Of a stretch of DNA of 64,000 nucleotides, positions 39,011 through 52,525 are shown one piece after another. The stretch comes from Micromussa lordhowensis (Eukaryota; Cnidaria; Anthozoa; Scleractinia; Lobophylliidae). Every line of letters begins with the position of its first letter. Position 1 is the stretch's first letter. The stretch spans positions 24,539,506 to 24,603,505 of the forward strand of contig OZ026598.1 of assembly GCA_964020085.1 (NCBI GenBank). The letters run 5' to 3'. The notes under the pieces are model-generated. The model was not told the origin of the DNA and ran no database searches. It was given only the letters and a program-made list of their open reading frames with translations. The position numbers and the translations under genes are program-made.

Positions 39011-42000
39011 CAGTCGCAAGATTTATAAGAAAACAATCATTTAAATTAACTGTTGAAATTTGATCAGACAACTTGACCAAATGTAGAATGAAAGATATTA
39101 GCCCTGGGAAATTTCATAGGTAGGCATACAAAAAGTGGTGTAGGTTGATAACTAATGGATCACTCTCAGTAACCCTACCTGATTGCTGTGTTACTTTCAG
39201 ATTAGGGCCAATCTGCTATTGAATGCAATAAAAACAAACACTCATAGTCTCTCATTTCATAGTTTTTTTAGTATCTGCTGTATAATTTTAAATTATTATG
39301 TTTCAAGTAGCAAAAAGAGTTTCTTTAAAAAGACTTACATTCCATTTTCTGATGTTAAAATAATTAATCAAATAACAGAGAATCCAATGTATTGTACTGT
39401 GATCAAACAAGGCTTCATTCCTTGTCACTTCCACTTTGTTTTGACTTAATAGTGAGTATGTTTAAAACCCTCTCAGGGCTGTGCTCTAGAGATGCTTGCA
39501 ACTAATATACCTTGCAACTCTCACGCCTTAGTCTTACAGCTGCGAGGTTAAAACTTCAATCTCAGGCGCTCACGCCTGTGGGCCAATTTCTCATGCCTGA
39601 TTGAAAAATATAAGTTGTTGCCGTCATGCTTGACACAATTTTCCACAAATATGTTAACTCAGACCCATGTAAGGAACGAAAACCACATGTATTATAAATA
39701 AATGACAATATCTTCCTTGTGATCTCTGATTTTTGAAGTGAAAAGCACTGGGAGCAAGCTCACGTTTATACACCTAATAAGACTGGGACTGGCACTTTGG
39801 ACATTTTCAGAAGACTTCAGAATTCTTCATAAGACTTGGGACTTCTTCGGGAGTCTTCAGAAATGATCGTGCCATATTCAAAAATCCCAGCACTCCCAGG
39901 ATAAAAATCTCACCCTATATCTCAGAAAAAGTTGGCGCATGCCTTTGGGCGACTGGAAAAACTTACTTTTTTCATATAAGCTAAAGTGCCGGGCACCCAG
40001 GATTTCATAGTTAGGAGACTTTGCACTCCTTACAATTTCCTTAGATCACAGCCCTGCTTTTAGCTTGTTAGTGTCATAGATGGAAATAAACAGCATCATA
40101 GTTATTAGGGATGTATCCATTTGGCAAACACTTTCATTCCTCCAAAGCAACTTTGTTTTCCTGGCATGACTCTTTTTCTGATGCAACTTTTTTCACTAGT
40201 GGAACTTTTTTCCTGATGGAACATTGTTTCAGTAGTCTTTTTTATTTCTTGCTTTACGGTCTTTAAGTCTTGATATCTTTGTCGTAAGATTAATTGCATT
40301 TTTTTGGAAATATTAAGAAAAACACATTGTTCTTCATAACAAGTGCTATTCAAATTAACAGGCCTTGCATAAGAGTTTAAAGGTCTACATGTACATGTAA
40401 ATCTACACCTACAATTTGCATTTCTTACATATTGCACAGCAGTTGATTAAGGAAATATTTAACAATTATTCACCAAAGGGGAGGTGAATATTCACAAATA
40501 TTCACGAGCCCGAGGTGAATAATTGTTTTAGTATAATTACTCAGGTGATCATAGAAATACCTAAACAAAAGAGTGTTAAATTCTACCACAATTGCTGCTA
40601 ATCTTTCAATCTGATTGACTAATTTGCTATTTTTGATAAGAGTCCAACTATACTGCTCACGTCAATGTGTTGTGCAATGCCTTTTCCAGCTTGCACTCTG
40701 AAAAGAAATTCTTTGACGTGCGTGCACCTTCAATATTATTCCGAAGAAAATTTTCACGGGCATTTAAATGGTTTCTTAGTTACATTGTGTAGTTTCAGAA
40801 AATATCCATACCCCCCACAGAAGGGATTTTTCCTATGACCCTCTTCCCCCTCTGGATTTTCCCTCTTGACCCCTGGATATATTATCATTCCCAGTGGAAA
40901 CCAAAAATAAGGTATTTTTTTAAGTGCAAGATACCGGATTTTGATCTTTATCTTTCTTTCCCCGAAAAACTGTCAGTAACACATTGCCAGAAGGTACGTC
41001 GCTGACAGTTTGCAATACGAAAAGTATAGATTTAATCCTGTCAATTCCGCTTCATAATTTAGACTGTTTCGAAAGAAATGCTCACAAGAAACGCTTTACA
41101 CCGCACCTGTTTATAATGAAGCAAAACAACGTAATTTTCAGTGCCTGTTTTGTTCCAAATTTAGGCACATCCAATTTTTGGAACAGCTCCCGTCATCACA
41201 TCCACTTTCTGAGAATATTTCAAACCAGAAGTGTTGGTTAACGTAAATGGATCTTGAAATCTGTAAATGAATAACAAAGTGAAACTTTTGCTGTAAACCC
41301 TTTCCTGAGTGTAATTTTGGATTTGATTGTTTTGTAGCCGTACAATGTAATTAGATATTTTTGTGACAACTGGCGTCCCGTCGACTAGCGGTGAAAATTT
41401 GACGTCGCCAATTTTGAAGTTTGCATAATTTAACTTTGCCGGCATATTATTTCTGAATCGGCGTTAGCCTATTGCAAACAGCCTTGTACTGCACTTTCTC
41501 TGAAAATCTGCTTGAACCTGTAAAATTTCTATAAAACACTTTTCTTCGTTTAAAGTTCTGTCGAAAATCACATTTAAGCACCGTGCTTGCGTTTGAAAAC
41601 AATTATTATAGCCTCACTCTACATGGAATGCAAACAAAACTTGTGTGAATGAATTTATGTTACCGCGGATATCATTGAGGATTACTTAGGCTTGAATGTA
41701 AATGTTATGATTTCTGTGTGATTCAAAACAGGTGTTGAATGCTTTTTTGCCCTTTGTCCTTGGCTTCTATGCGGAAATATTGAAGCAGCAATGTTGTTAT
41801 TTATCTGTGATAATTTCTGCTGATTTATATCGCATGCATCTCGCTTAAAAAATACATTTACGCGCTGAACTAGAATAATTATTGTTACTGTTCTGTTTTG
41901 CTCGTTCAAGAATCATTCTTAACGAGATAATAGGTCTGTTAACTACGCTATTTTTCAACCTTACGACAACAACTTAAAAAATGCAACAAAATCTTCCTGC

Positions 42001-42450
42001 TGAATCGATACAGATAAGAGTGAGAAGTATTTGGTCAAGTGCAACAAACATAATTATTATATTTTCAGTCATGATTGTCACGTCTATTTCCCACAACAGG
42101 TGCACTTTGATCACCAGCTGCTACTCGGGAAATTGCGGACTCTTGTGGCGACACAATATCGACCCTAACCGACTCAAAAATATTCATCTTGTGCTTTAAA
42201 TTAGCGAGATTTATTTTTTTGTGTTCATGACTTAAGAAGCTCAATGCAAACAACGAAACATTGCATACAACAGTAAGAAAATTGAGACCACCTTAGAAAA
42301 AAAATTCATCCAAACAACATCCTTCACCCCCCCTCCTCCGGAAATTCCTACGCCTATGACACCCCCAACCCCCCGGAATTTCCATTCCCTTCTGCGGGAG
42401 GTATGCATATCTTCTGGAACCACACATTTAGCACAATTTTCACATCTTAC
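39011..42450. other. Host DNA without recognised genes
   Basis: Contains a fragment of the foldback family (40793-40880, starting AGTTTCAGAAAATATCCATA) and a second piece at about 42300-42418. Other frames lack support. Confidence 0.45.
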
Positions 42451-42565
42451 CTTTGAAGAGTGTCATTCCGAACTTCCTGGCGTGTTTGGTATTCCTTGGA
42501 ATGGCTCGTTCTTTCATTAAATTAACTTCCTCTTCAGGCACATTGACAAAACGCGAGGCGGCCAT
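42451..42565 (-). CDS. Host first coding exon
   Basis: On the minus strand an ATG at 42565 opens a 38-codon exon starting MAASRFVNVPEEEVN and containing NTKHARKFGMTLFK, ending at a GTAAGA donor in phase 1. The NTK-xx-xKFGMxLF pattern is common in cnidarian proteins with ZMYM/QRICH1-like, Crypton-derived (DUF3504) domains. The downstream exon is not identified; it could be anywhere to the left on the minus strand. Confidence 0.5.
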
Positions 42566-42670
42566 AAAGAGAATTCATCCTCCTGCTATAATCACTTCTG
42601 CGGAGGTGATTATAACGGAATATGACGAAGTTCTCGACCAATGGAAGTGCACAAATTTCTATAATCACCT

Positions 42671-42911
42671 GGGCCTGGTTGTTCGAAAGCCGGTTAACGC
42701 TAACCCAGGATTAAAATTTAACCGGGGTAACAATTTTTCTTGTATAAAAGCGTTATCCATCGCTTATATTTTGTGTTGTTTGAGATTACTCGTGTTCAAC
42801 ACTGAAGCGCAAAAAATGTAAACAGAACTCCTCGCTGAAAAGCGACAAAAATGAAATAAAAAGTCTCGCTAATCCTGGGTTAGCTTAATCGGGCTTTGAA
42901 CAACCCGGCCC
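42671..42911. repeat. Foldback MITE, about 241 bp
   Basis: GGGCCTGGTTGTTCGAAAGC and CTAACCCAGGATT at the left are inversely repeated at the right (AATCCTGGGTTAG, then GGGCTTTGAACAACCCGGCCC-type end) with a few mismatches. Confidence 0.75.
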
Positions 42912-43910
42912 TGAGTAATAATTATTATACTAAGGTAAATTATTTTGTACTGTTAATCAGTGATTGAAATACTCACCTCTTGTTTAATTTCCACAAGTGT
43001 TGAATCTTCAATTTTGGAGTTAAAAAAAGCAAATATTATATTAATATAATTAATAGCATCTCTGGAATATTATGCTTTATAATCCATCAAATTTTTTGTT
43101 TGCACATCATGGGAGGTTGCTCTATAGATGTCACACGACTTAATTAATGTGTCCCTATTAAAACTAGAGCGTATCTAAGTGATATTCTCCAATAAAATAT
43201 TCACAAGAACCTACCTACAACCTGTATGTGTTGCAAAACATATTTGAAAGATAAGTAACAGTAATCCAACTGAGTGGAATAATTCACCTCTTGAAAACAA
43301 AAAAATGATAGCAATAATGATGTTTCTTGTATTCCAATACTGACAAACATTTCGGAAACTTATACTTATTATGAATGTTCCTGTTGAGATTGTTTGAGCT
43401 GCAATAAAATATTATAATCCGTTACATACAAGTAACTTTGTGCCTATTGTTTGCTGCTTTTTATTCTTCTAAACTGACCAATCACAGCTTTTTATTCTTC
43501 TAAACTGACCAATCACAGATCAGTTGGACAAGCTCAGAAATTATGGAATATTTTCCAATTTCGCTGAACTAACTGAAAGACGAATTGCTCTTATCTTTCT
43601 CTATCTATGTGCCCAATCCCTAATATAAATGAAATCCATTGAAGAAGAGAAAGAAAACTAATTAGTTTTTTTACAATAGAATGGTAAATTTCAGTCCAAC
43701 TGGTCTAACCAATCAAAGTGCACCATTTCCAAAGGTGGTTTGACCAAACCAATGTTCCCTTTCAACTTCTGACCTAATTTTCCAGAACTTTGGTAAAATG
43801 GAATGTACCCATTCTAACTGAAGATGTCAGCCACTGCATTTTGTCTTGATAAAAGAGGGATTCAGCTGGTTTGGTTACTCAAGAGAAATCAGCTATAACG
43901 GTGCTAATAC
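42912..43910. other. Host DNA, nothing recognised
   Basis: AT-rich. It contains a 31-base direct duplication (CTTTTTATTCTTCTAAACTG then ACCAATCACAG) near 43458-43519. Confidence 0.5.
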
Positions 43911-44099
43911 GCGAAATGTTTCCAAAATTTCCGTCAGTCTTACGTGATATCAACATATCGGATCAAAATCCACCAATCACATCCCGCTAGCATGACGTAG
44001 AGAAGGTCAGAATGTCACACTAGTGGCTGTAATTGGTGGACTTTGATCCGATCTGTCAATAACACGCAAGACTGACAGAAATTTTGGAAACGTTTCCGC
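43911..44099. repeat. Foldback MITE, about 189 bp
   Basis: The left arm GAAATGTTTCCAAAATTTCC, then GTCAGTCTTACGTG, is inverted at the right end (CACGCAAGACTGAC, then GAAATTTTGGAAACGTTTC) with few mismatches. Inner blocks (CGGATCAAA and CCACCAAT) are also paired. Confidence 0.75.
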
Positions 44100-46334
44100 G
44101 GGTGCTCTGTTTTCCAAAGTTGCATATCAACGAAAACAGTGGTAATTGCATGTGATAAATACATTTTTACTTAGTTAGTCCCCTGAGCTCCACACCCTAG
44201 AGCTAAGAACACCCAGCCCCCTGAAATTCGAGAGAAAATAGCTGGCACAGTGAAAGCAAAGACAACTGCATAAATAATTTAAGATTTTAATGTCTCCCAT
44301 TTACTCTACTCAAGAGAAACTTCACAAAGTTGCCTGTCAAATAATTTAATTTTTCAGTATTAAATTTCAGTTTCAGGCTTAGCATCGGTCTCCCTTGAAA
44401 AAAATTCTAATGCCAGAGATTTAGAACTCACTCAACTTCCTGTGCAGTGAACATTGCCTTCATATTTGAAAGTACTTGTTAATATCGTAACTCTTTTATA
44501 CTCTCATTCCATTGTCAACAGAATCATGCAAAAAGCTTTCCTTAATATCAAACACTTAGTCACAGATCACAAATTATGGCTGCCAGCTATAGAGGGTTGA
44601 AATAATAATTAACCAACTTCCTTTTTTTTTCTTTCCCATTCCCTTCTAATGTGAAACCAGACTGCTCACTCTGGAGCTGAGCACACTAACGTAGACGCCA
44701 CTGTGCCTCCCACAAGTGGCCATTTTACTTCATTTTATTTGAGTCTTTCAGTCAGTACCATCAGCACTAAACTGACCTATCACATTGAACACCCAAGACT
44801 TATAACATCATCAACTGGCAGACACCTTTCACTTAACTCTGACAATGACTTCTACTCAGTGTTCTGTTCAACAAAAGACCAGAATGCCAATACAAAGGAA
44901 GAATCATTTATTTTAACAATTCAATTAAATCTAAAATATAAAGAAATTACATTGGTGTGTGGCCTTACATATGTCCAAAACAAACAGGAAATTAACATTC
45001 ACAGAACTTGCAAATCAACTATAACTTACTTCTTGATTGCCTTCATATATATAATTGACTCTGTGACTGGTTAGCAATATCTGGTTAGCAACAACTGAAC
45101 TAGATACCAATAACTGGCGAGCGCACAGACTTGATAACAACTTTATTGGACATGTTTCCGTACAACTGTCAACTCAGAGAATTGTGACTTAAAACTAATG
45201 CATTACACAACAATCATCATGTGATACAATGTAAATACAAATAAAGCATGCATGCAACATTAAACGTAAACAGCGCACGCATTAAACTTGACAGGACGAT
45301 GCAGAATGTTCAGCGAAACACTCAACTTGAAACATCACTCACCAACAACAGTTCTTTCCAGAACTACCCTTACCCAAATGATCACTACAAACTACTGATA
45401 CTCCTATATAGGTTCAAACCATGTAGTATGATTATAGTTTGTGAAAAATCCTTGAAAATGGTACATGTATGAGATTTTTCTGGAACACACCGACAAAGGT
45501 TTTGAGTAATAAGCTTAATGACCTTCTTCTCCAAGAGTTGTTGAAACTCGTGCATCCACCTAATGACATTCATAGGATCATAGATTCAATTGCTATTCCT
45601 GAGGGACTCCCAATTTTTCTTTGTCCCATGCTCATGTCATGTTGATCAATTTATCTTTCACATTCAAGATGATCACATTTGATTTACCTTTTCAACTTTA
45701 TTTCGAAAATAGCCCAAAGAAATTAGTAATGTCTGATTCAGTAAGTTGATAGAAACATAAAACTAGCATGAACTGTTGAGGAAATAATAATCTGACCAAA
45801 CAGAATTTAAATTCTAATAGTCAAAATAAATAACCTTTTTTCTGGAATTCCTCAAAGAAAACAAAGTATCTTCTTCATGTAGATGTTTAAAAGAAGTTGT
45901 AAAAACCATGGATTAATATGTGTAAAGAAATTAACAGTGAATAACATAGCTTCTAAAAACAATCTGAAAACTTTTACCATGATTTAAGCTTAACCTTATT
46001 CAAACCTTTCACTAAAATGAATCATGACAGTAATTATGGCATGTGGCTATCTAGTTCGCGAAATGAGAATTTAACCCACCCCAAATTGCAAAACTTTAAA
46101 TTACCAACAAGCATACTTCTTACAGTTTGTTTGAGATTTAAGCACCTACGTACAATTTAGCTACTAAACGAGAATATAGATAAATCATCCTTACATCTCC
46201 TTCCATTAAGAATATTCTCTTTTCTTGCGTCAAAAAACTATATCCAAGTAGTATTTCCTTTTTCTCGTGTACATGAATTTTTTGTTGGCAACCAGACGGA
46301 ACCAAACAGACACCAAACGCATACCCCAAATTTG
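44100..46334. other. Host DNA, nothing recognised
   Basis: No gene, RNA or structured repeat that I can support. Confidence 0.45.
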
Positions 46335-46336
46335 TA

Positions 46337-47734
46337 CAGTATCGTGCAAAAGTAATGCAAACGTATTTCGCCGAAATTCGCAGCTTTTCCTGGCTTTTCG
46401 ACGAAAAAATATCGAATTTTCGATGGAAGCGAATTTTCAACGAAAAGTGATGATAATTCGTGATTCCTATTGTTTCCAACTACGGGAATTTTCGAACGAC
46501 AATTCGTTTGGAACGAAAATATACTTCGAAAATTCGCAGTGTTCGATAAATGACTTAGAACATTGAGCGCAATTTCGCTCTTTGTTTGCCCTGCTCAAAC
46601 ATTCCCACGCATTTCCTGGACGATAAACTGCCCAGTTCAAATTTGCAGCGACGATTCTTTTCCGATGTCATTTCACAGTGTAAGCTTTACGAAAAAACTC
46701 GTGTCCATTTATACAACAGGTTTATACAAGACTCACCTGTATTACTTCAAAGGTTCCTTTTACTGTTTACTTTACGTTGAAAGCATCGCAGCCCTTACAC
46801 CATTGTTCTTTGGTGGTTTCTTAGCTTACGTTTGTTGAACACAGGCGCCACTCGCTGACACGGCCATGTTTGCGTCATGGTAACGCCACAGCCCAAGTTA
46901 CTGTGGGCTCGCAAATAATTTGCCAACGTGGCGTACGTGTCACATGGCGAGCCCTAAACGTTTAAATCATGAGACAGAGTGAAGGAATTTTTCTGAATTC
47001 AAGAGTTTTCAAACTGAAATGGAATTTATCTGGATTCATGAGTTGTTAAACAAAGCAAGAATTATGTTTGAAAGGTAAGATGTTCAAGGAATGTTTTCTG
47101 CGAACGAACTCTGGAAACGCATCTTGTTGTTATCTGTTTTGAACAGGAATGTTCAGTGAAAGTCAAAACAAATTAAGTTTGTTCACTTAGATAAGAAATT
47201 ACAGTGTCAACTTATCAATAAATATTTTGTCTGCACAAAATATATCTCGTTTCAACAGGTTTTTTACATGGGAAAGCAGGCTTCTGTAAACATTGCTAGC
47301 TAAGATTGCAGCCATTTGTTTTATCACGGCGATGAAGCGAATGTTGATGCAGAGTTTCAATAATAACGTTAATGTTCAATTTGTGCCCCAAGTAATGCTT
47401 ACACAAGTCGCAGACAACTGTTTTGTAGGCGAGACTAGTTCATTTAACGATCGCATCATTGCTATCATGGAAACTCAATCCAACGTGTTGTTTGTTTACA
47501 TGTCAAGTTCATGCAATCCTTGAAAATTCACTATACTTCGAACTTCGATACTTTGAACTTTCGTTTCGCTACATCGAAAATTCGCTATTGCGAAAAATCA
47601 ACGAAGTTCGCTAATTTTTCAGGAAGAATCCAACGAAATCTCTCTCGAAAGTTCGTTGATTTTTCGACGTAAATTCGCGTGAACAAAGGGCGAATTTCGA
47701 CGCATTTCGTTTGCATTTCTTTTGCACAATACTG
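46337..47734. mobile_element. Non-autonomous Tc1/mariner-type DNA transposon (1.4 kb)
   Basis: Begins CAGTATCGTGCAAAAGTAAT and ends with the near-exact inverse, flanked by TA on each side (46335-46336 and 47735-47736). Arms extend about 200 bases as TTCG-rich inverted sequence. Nothing inside encodes a transposase. Confidence 0.7.
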
Positions 47735-47924
47735 TAGGAGAATATGCGAACAAGAAGACCGCTGATTAAGGTACAATGCATTATGTACACTAACACTAAA
47801 TAACACAAAAAGCTCATCACAATAGTTAATGTACCGCATACCTGTACAAACTATTCATAACTAAAATGGAAGCGAAACTACTAGAAAGACGGGATAATTA
47901 TAAGTGCATCTCTTGTAAATTAGA

Positions 47925-48303
47925 GATGCACTGAAGGGAATTGTATTGAATCGAAAAGAATAGAAAAGGCGTGAAAAAAATGAAATTCTTAAATTCTGAA
48001 TACTTACTTTCAACAAAAACAAATCGTTTGCTGGTAGGTTCCATATCTACAAAAGTGCGGAACAACATTCAAGTGATTATCGTTTGTAGTCTCACTGTAA
48101 CAACGTGCCGTACGTAACCAGAGATGAAATGAAGGGACTTGTATTGAATCGAAAAGAACAGAAAAAGTAACGAAAAAATGAAATTCCGATACTTACTTTC
48201 AACAAAAACAAGTCGTTTCCTTGGTTGCAAATCTACAAAAGTGCGGAACAACAATCAAGTGATTATCATTTGTAGTTTCACTGTAACAACGTGCCGTACG
48301 CGT
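47925..48303. repeat. Tandem duplication (~198-bp period) with a duplicated mini-exon
   Basis: Two units share GTATTGAATCGAAAAGAA, ACTTACTTTCAACAAAAAC and CAACGTGCCGTACG. On the minus strand each carries an exon-like segment with an AG acceptor and GTAAGT donor: 48197-48232 (36 bases) and 48008-48046 (39 bases). Both are phase 1 and encode KR-[LF]-VFVE at their ends. They may belong to the same minus-strand gene as the array at 35.5-38.8 kb. Confidence 0.6.
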
Positions 48304-49500
48304 AGCCAGATCTCATCGAATTACCCCGAAGTTAAGCGTCAAAAGTCCAGCAAAGCGCTAGATATGCAGCATCATTCTAAGTTTTCTAACATTTACTTTT
48401 AAGTACAGTTCAATCAGTGGATTATCATGCCAGAAAAACGCCAGGGAGACAATGCCATTGACAGAAGAACAAAGTTTTCTTCGGAAAACATCATGTTAGC
48501 AGTCTTCATTATTAACGCAAAAACGATTCAACAGTACAAAATAAGAACATTTTCTTCCGTCTAAAGTTAACAAATTTCTCAGAAGATCTCCGTGTAACTT
48601 TATAGACTGGAAAATTTATTTCTGCCAAAGGTAAATTCACTTCTTTTCACGATTTAACTGAATGTAGTAGTTGCCGAACAGCTAAACATCATTAAACAAG
48701 TAAGATAACCTGTAAGTTTCCGATAAATTTTGAATGAACTAATACCTAAAAATGCAAAAATTAGCGCATTTTTTGGTCTCCCCTGTTTTTGGATTCTGTG
48801 CTGCATAATTTCTGTGCCAATTTATGCAGCTTCCATGCTAACAGTGCAAAAAATATGACATCACGTATAACAAAAACTCACCCATCTTCTCGAACTCCAC
48901 GACCCCACCAAAGACAAGCGCTATGCTACTTGCATGTAGAGCTTTTATATCAATTTACAGCGTGTCACATGTTCCCTTTTTCTCATTCTTACTGGTTTTG
49001 AAATGCTTTGAATAGCACTTGGAAAAGACGTATTATTTTATTGGTTGTTTCATTCATTATATAACTCTTATCTTATTTTTCATTGTTTCCTATTGGAAGA
49101 AAATAGCTTATACCCACCTCCTCTAACCAATTTCGTTCCCAGAGCTTCGTTCCCCTTGACCAACATTAGCCAATGCGCATCTACATAGCAAGGGAGACTT
49201 TTGTCTGATTGGTTGATTTGTTACCCCAGTACTCAGACTCTTTTTGAGCGCTGCCGAAAATCTTAAAAACAAAGATGGCGTCCGAAAGAGCGAATTCATG
49301 TTGACTTAGCTTTATTGCTTGTTCTAGAGTGTCAGGAAAATGTGGGAGGTTTTTTAGTTTGTCCTCCTTTTTAGAATGGCAGGAAAATGTTGGGTGATAA
49401 AGCTCAAACGTTTCGTAGGTTCCCGTTCTCACTTTTACTGGCAAGCAACTGTTGCTTTTGAGCTGTTGTACTAACCAATTTCAAGCATCCCTTTGATATA
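48304..49500. other. Host DNA, nothing recognised
   Basis: No supported gene up to the assembly gap. Confidence 0.45.
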
Positions 49501-49700
49501 NNNNNNNNNNNNNNNNNNNNNNNNNNNNNNNNNNNNNNNNNNNNNNNNNNNNNNNNNNNNNNNNNNNNNNNNNNNNNNNNNNNNNNNNNNNNNNNNNNNN
49601 NNNNNNNNNNNNNNNNNNNNNNNNNNNNNNNNNNNNNNNNNNNNNNNNNNNNNNNNNNNNNNNNNNNNNNNNNNNNNNNNNNNNNNNNNNNNNNNNNNNN
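49501..49700. other. Assembly gap (200 N)
   Basis: Exactly 200 ambiguous bases, probably a scaffold gap of nominal size. Confidence 1.
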
Positions 49701-50180
49701 ACAATAATTAAAATTATCATTCCCTTATACAACACAATTAAGACTACTGTGTTTGAAAGCAGAGAAACTCTATGGATAGCACTTTACCCTTACTCAGAGA
49801 AACATTTCACACAATATTGCTTGTAGGTATAGTACTGTTGTTGCTTTCAAGAATATATTTATTGTTTGGTTGCTGGTTTTTATATGCATTAAGAATGATA
49901 AATGGATGTGATGTAACCCAATAATGTTCAAGTGCAGGTTGATAGATTTATAACACAGTCATTGTGTGAAAAAGGTGCCATGCAACAAACTGTCACCATT
50001 GTGAATCAAAACAGTTGCCACTGTAATTTTTTCTTTCATAAACAAGCAATGCCATTTTCTCAACACTTAGAAAATTTTTTAACTCTCAACAAATTTTTCT
50101 CTACTAAATTAAAGAAAAAGGAAAATATAAAATATAATAAAATAAAATATACAAAAAAAAGGAAAATATGTAAGTAACCA
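49701..50180. other. Host DNA, nothing recognised
   Basis: AT-rich, ending in A-rich low complexity (near 50100-50165). Confidence 0.5.
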
Positions 50181-50473
50181 CCTACAACCCCGGACAAAAC
50201 TGTTGAGACATCTCAATACAATTTTCAATTTCGCACGATGTTATCATCGTGTCCAAAAGGAACAAATTCGTCCCCCTCCCCACCCCTGGTGCAATGTTGT
50301 TTCGGCTCAGCAGTTCAAGGGTGCATTTCTTGTGTTACCGCAAACAACATTGCAATAGGGGAGGGGGGAAACAGTCTTTTAATTTGCGACAGTAAGCATT
50401 TTTGTCAGGGTGAGTGCAAAAAATAGGTATTTTTGTAATGTGTCTCAACAGGTTTTGTCCGAGGTTGTGTAGG
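50181..50473. repeat. Foldback MITE, about 290 bp
   Basis: CCTACAACCCCGGACAAAAC, then TGTTGAGACA, at the left is inverted at 50441-50473 with small indels. Inner GTTGTTT and AACAAC blocks also pair. Confidence 0.7.
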
Positions 50474-51322
50474 GGTGTTTTTCTGCATTCTTTAACTGTG
50501 ATGTCAATTACTGCAAGTCATTGTCATTTTTTTAGGTGAAATGCATGAAACGCATTGTTACTGAATACTATTCATTTGTGTGGAATGTTCAGAACAATTT
50601 GTGGGCTGAAAAATGAAGTTATGTCTGTTACATTACACGAGGTGTGCAATGCATTTTTCTCAGTCACGTTACCATTGGTGCATTTTAAAACAACTTGCTC
50701 GTCTCTAAACGCTTTACTTGCTAGAGTAACGACATTCTCTCGTAATCGCCGATGTAAATGGAACTCTTACGATCTTATAATAGCGACGAAACAACAACGA
50801 CAATCTTATAATACGACGAATACAATCTTATAATACGACGATCTTATAATAGCGAAGGGAACAACAACGACAACTCCCATCATGTGCTAGGTGTTTTGCA
50901 GAGCTTATTTTGCCCTCAGAAACATAGTGGCTTGGTCGTAGACGGTTAACTTAATAAAGAAAACCCAACAGAGAGAAAGCACCACGGTTAACGACTGTTC
51001 AGAATAAAACAATAGACTGTATGTTGTTTTTCTTTATGAATGCTGTTAACCGTTGTTAATCGTTGAAATGACTTTGTTTCAGTTTGTTAATCGTTTAATC
51101 TTCGTATTTAAGCATTTTCATAGTCTTTTGCTGATTTACTAGACGAGTTTGAAAATTAAGAGCAGGCGTTTTTGTAACGGAAAAATTCACACCGTCCAGG
51201 CAACCAGGTACTATACAGTCTTCTTTTGCGGTTAGTTTGTCACTCGCGTGACGTGGTTTGGCACGATAAAGCCATGGTTTTATCTCTCAATTTATTGTTT
51301 CTACTAATTGGCCAACTATTGG
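50474..51322. other. Host DNA with short local repeats
   Basis: Between about 50770 and 50875 the word CGACGATCTTATAATA and variants recur four times with ACAACAACGACAA. Nothing else is recognised. Confidence 0.5.
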
Positions 51323-52365
51323 CTAGTATTTTGTTCTCTGTCCCTTAGAAAATAGAACTAGAGAAATCCGATTATCCATTGATTGTATGATTTTGTCAAC
51401 TACATCAACTGGCATGTTCTTAATTGTTCTAGTGACACGCTCACTGAATTCTTCATAAGTTTCGCGTGTAATATTTAACTCAAGAGCTTGCTTATCCAGG
51501 TCTACTTTAGCTGCATGGAAAAAAATTTCAATACAATGAATGTCACCGCTCCTTGGGGGAAAATTCAACTGCTTTGCTTTTTTGTCACGTAGCGCGCGAC
51601 GTGCTAGCGCGCTATGTTGGACAGGACAGTTGTCCTGTACAAACAATCGTGACCCATTTTTGTTCGCTAGTCTAAACATGTTCTCGAAATTATCCTGTAC
51701 AAATTTGGCAAAGTACGCGCCATCTAGTTTATCATACTGATGACACACAATAACACCTTTGCCGTAGCTAATAGCCACATTAACTTTCACAACTTTTCCA
51801 CCGCTTCCCACTTTGCCCCCCTTTGAAGTGCAGCCGCGCATAAGACCCTCACACTTCTTGCGCCAAATACGACCGTGAGGCGCACTGGCTTGATCTGCTG
51901 GGTTCCTTTTATACCAAAAACTGACGCAATCTAAATAAAAAGCTGCATTGTCTTTCCACACATCCTTTGGGTAGTCTTTTCTGATATTTTTGGCGAATTG
52001 TAAGCGTTCTTTTAAGTCCTTTTCTGACAGAAGGCCCTTTTCCTTGCTTGGAGGAAATAGTAACCTTCCCTTTAAAGGAATCGCCTGATTGTTCTGTTAC
52101 GCACATGTTTTGGGCTTATCCCAGCTCTCGCCATTAACCTAATGGATGTAAAATTACCCTCTTCATGTCTCAAACTGGACAAAGTTCGCAGAATGCGGCG
52201 TTCCTCTCGCAAGCTCAGTTTACGTGGCCTTCCTCCAAAATCTTTGCTCCACTCCTTCCTTTGATCGCGGTCAATTATCTTGTCCTTTTTTATCCTGTAC
52301 ACCGTGGCTTGTGAAACAAGTAGTGTTATATTAGGGCACACCAGGACAGTACGCATTTTACACAA
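51323..52365 (-). pseudogene. Tc1/mariner-type transposase, frameshifted
   Basis: Three overlapping minus-strand frames read in order give a helix-turn-helix part (ATVYRIKKDK, then GGRPRKLSLREERRIL), a middle linker, and a DDE-type core with first Asp in FYLDCVSF, second in FVQDNCPVQHS and third acidic residue near FPPRSGDIHCIE. At least two frame changes separate the parts (around 52080 and 51940). The N-terminal end of the HTH is missing and stops near 52348, where GCGTAG-rich sequence of the next element begins. Confidence 0.75.
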
Positions 52366-52510
52366 CTTAGCGTAGTTAACCGTAGTTAGCGTAAGATGCG
52401 TAGTTAGAGTATCGTGAAAACATGAGTTGAGGACATTTTACTCATTTTACACTAACTCAGCGTAGTTAGCGTAGTTAGCGTAAGATGCGTAGGTTGTGTA
52501 GAATATATGT
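52366..52510. repeat. Candidate left terminal repeat of element 2
   Basis: Two rough copies of a block containing AGCGTAGTTAGCGTAAGATG lie at about 52366-52410 and 52450-52495. The vocabulary (GCGTAG, TTAG, GTAAGATGCG) is the same as in the element 1 terminal repeat, but it does not align end to end with it. Confidence 0.4.
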
Positions 52511-52525
52511 CAAAAAACAACAAAA

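Noticed and set aside
49471..49735. Open frames over the N stretch
   Set aside because: They consist of ambiguous codons in an assembly gap.
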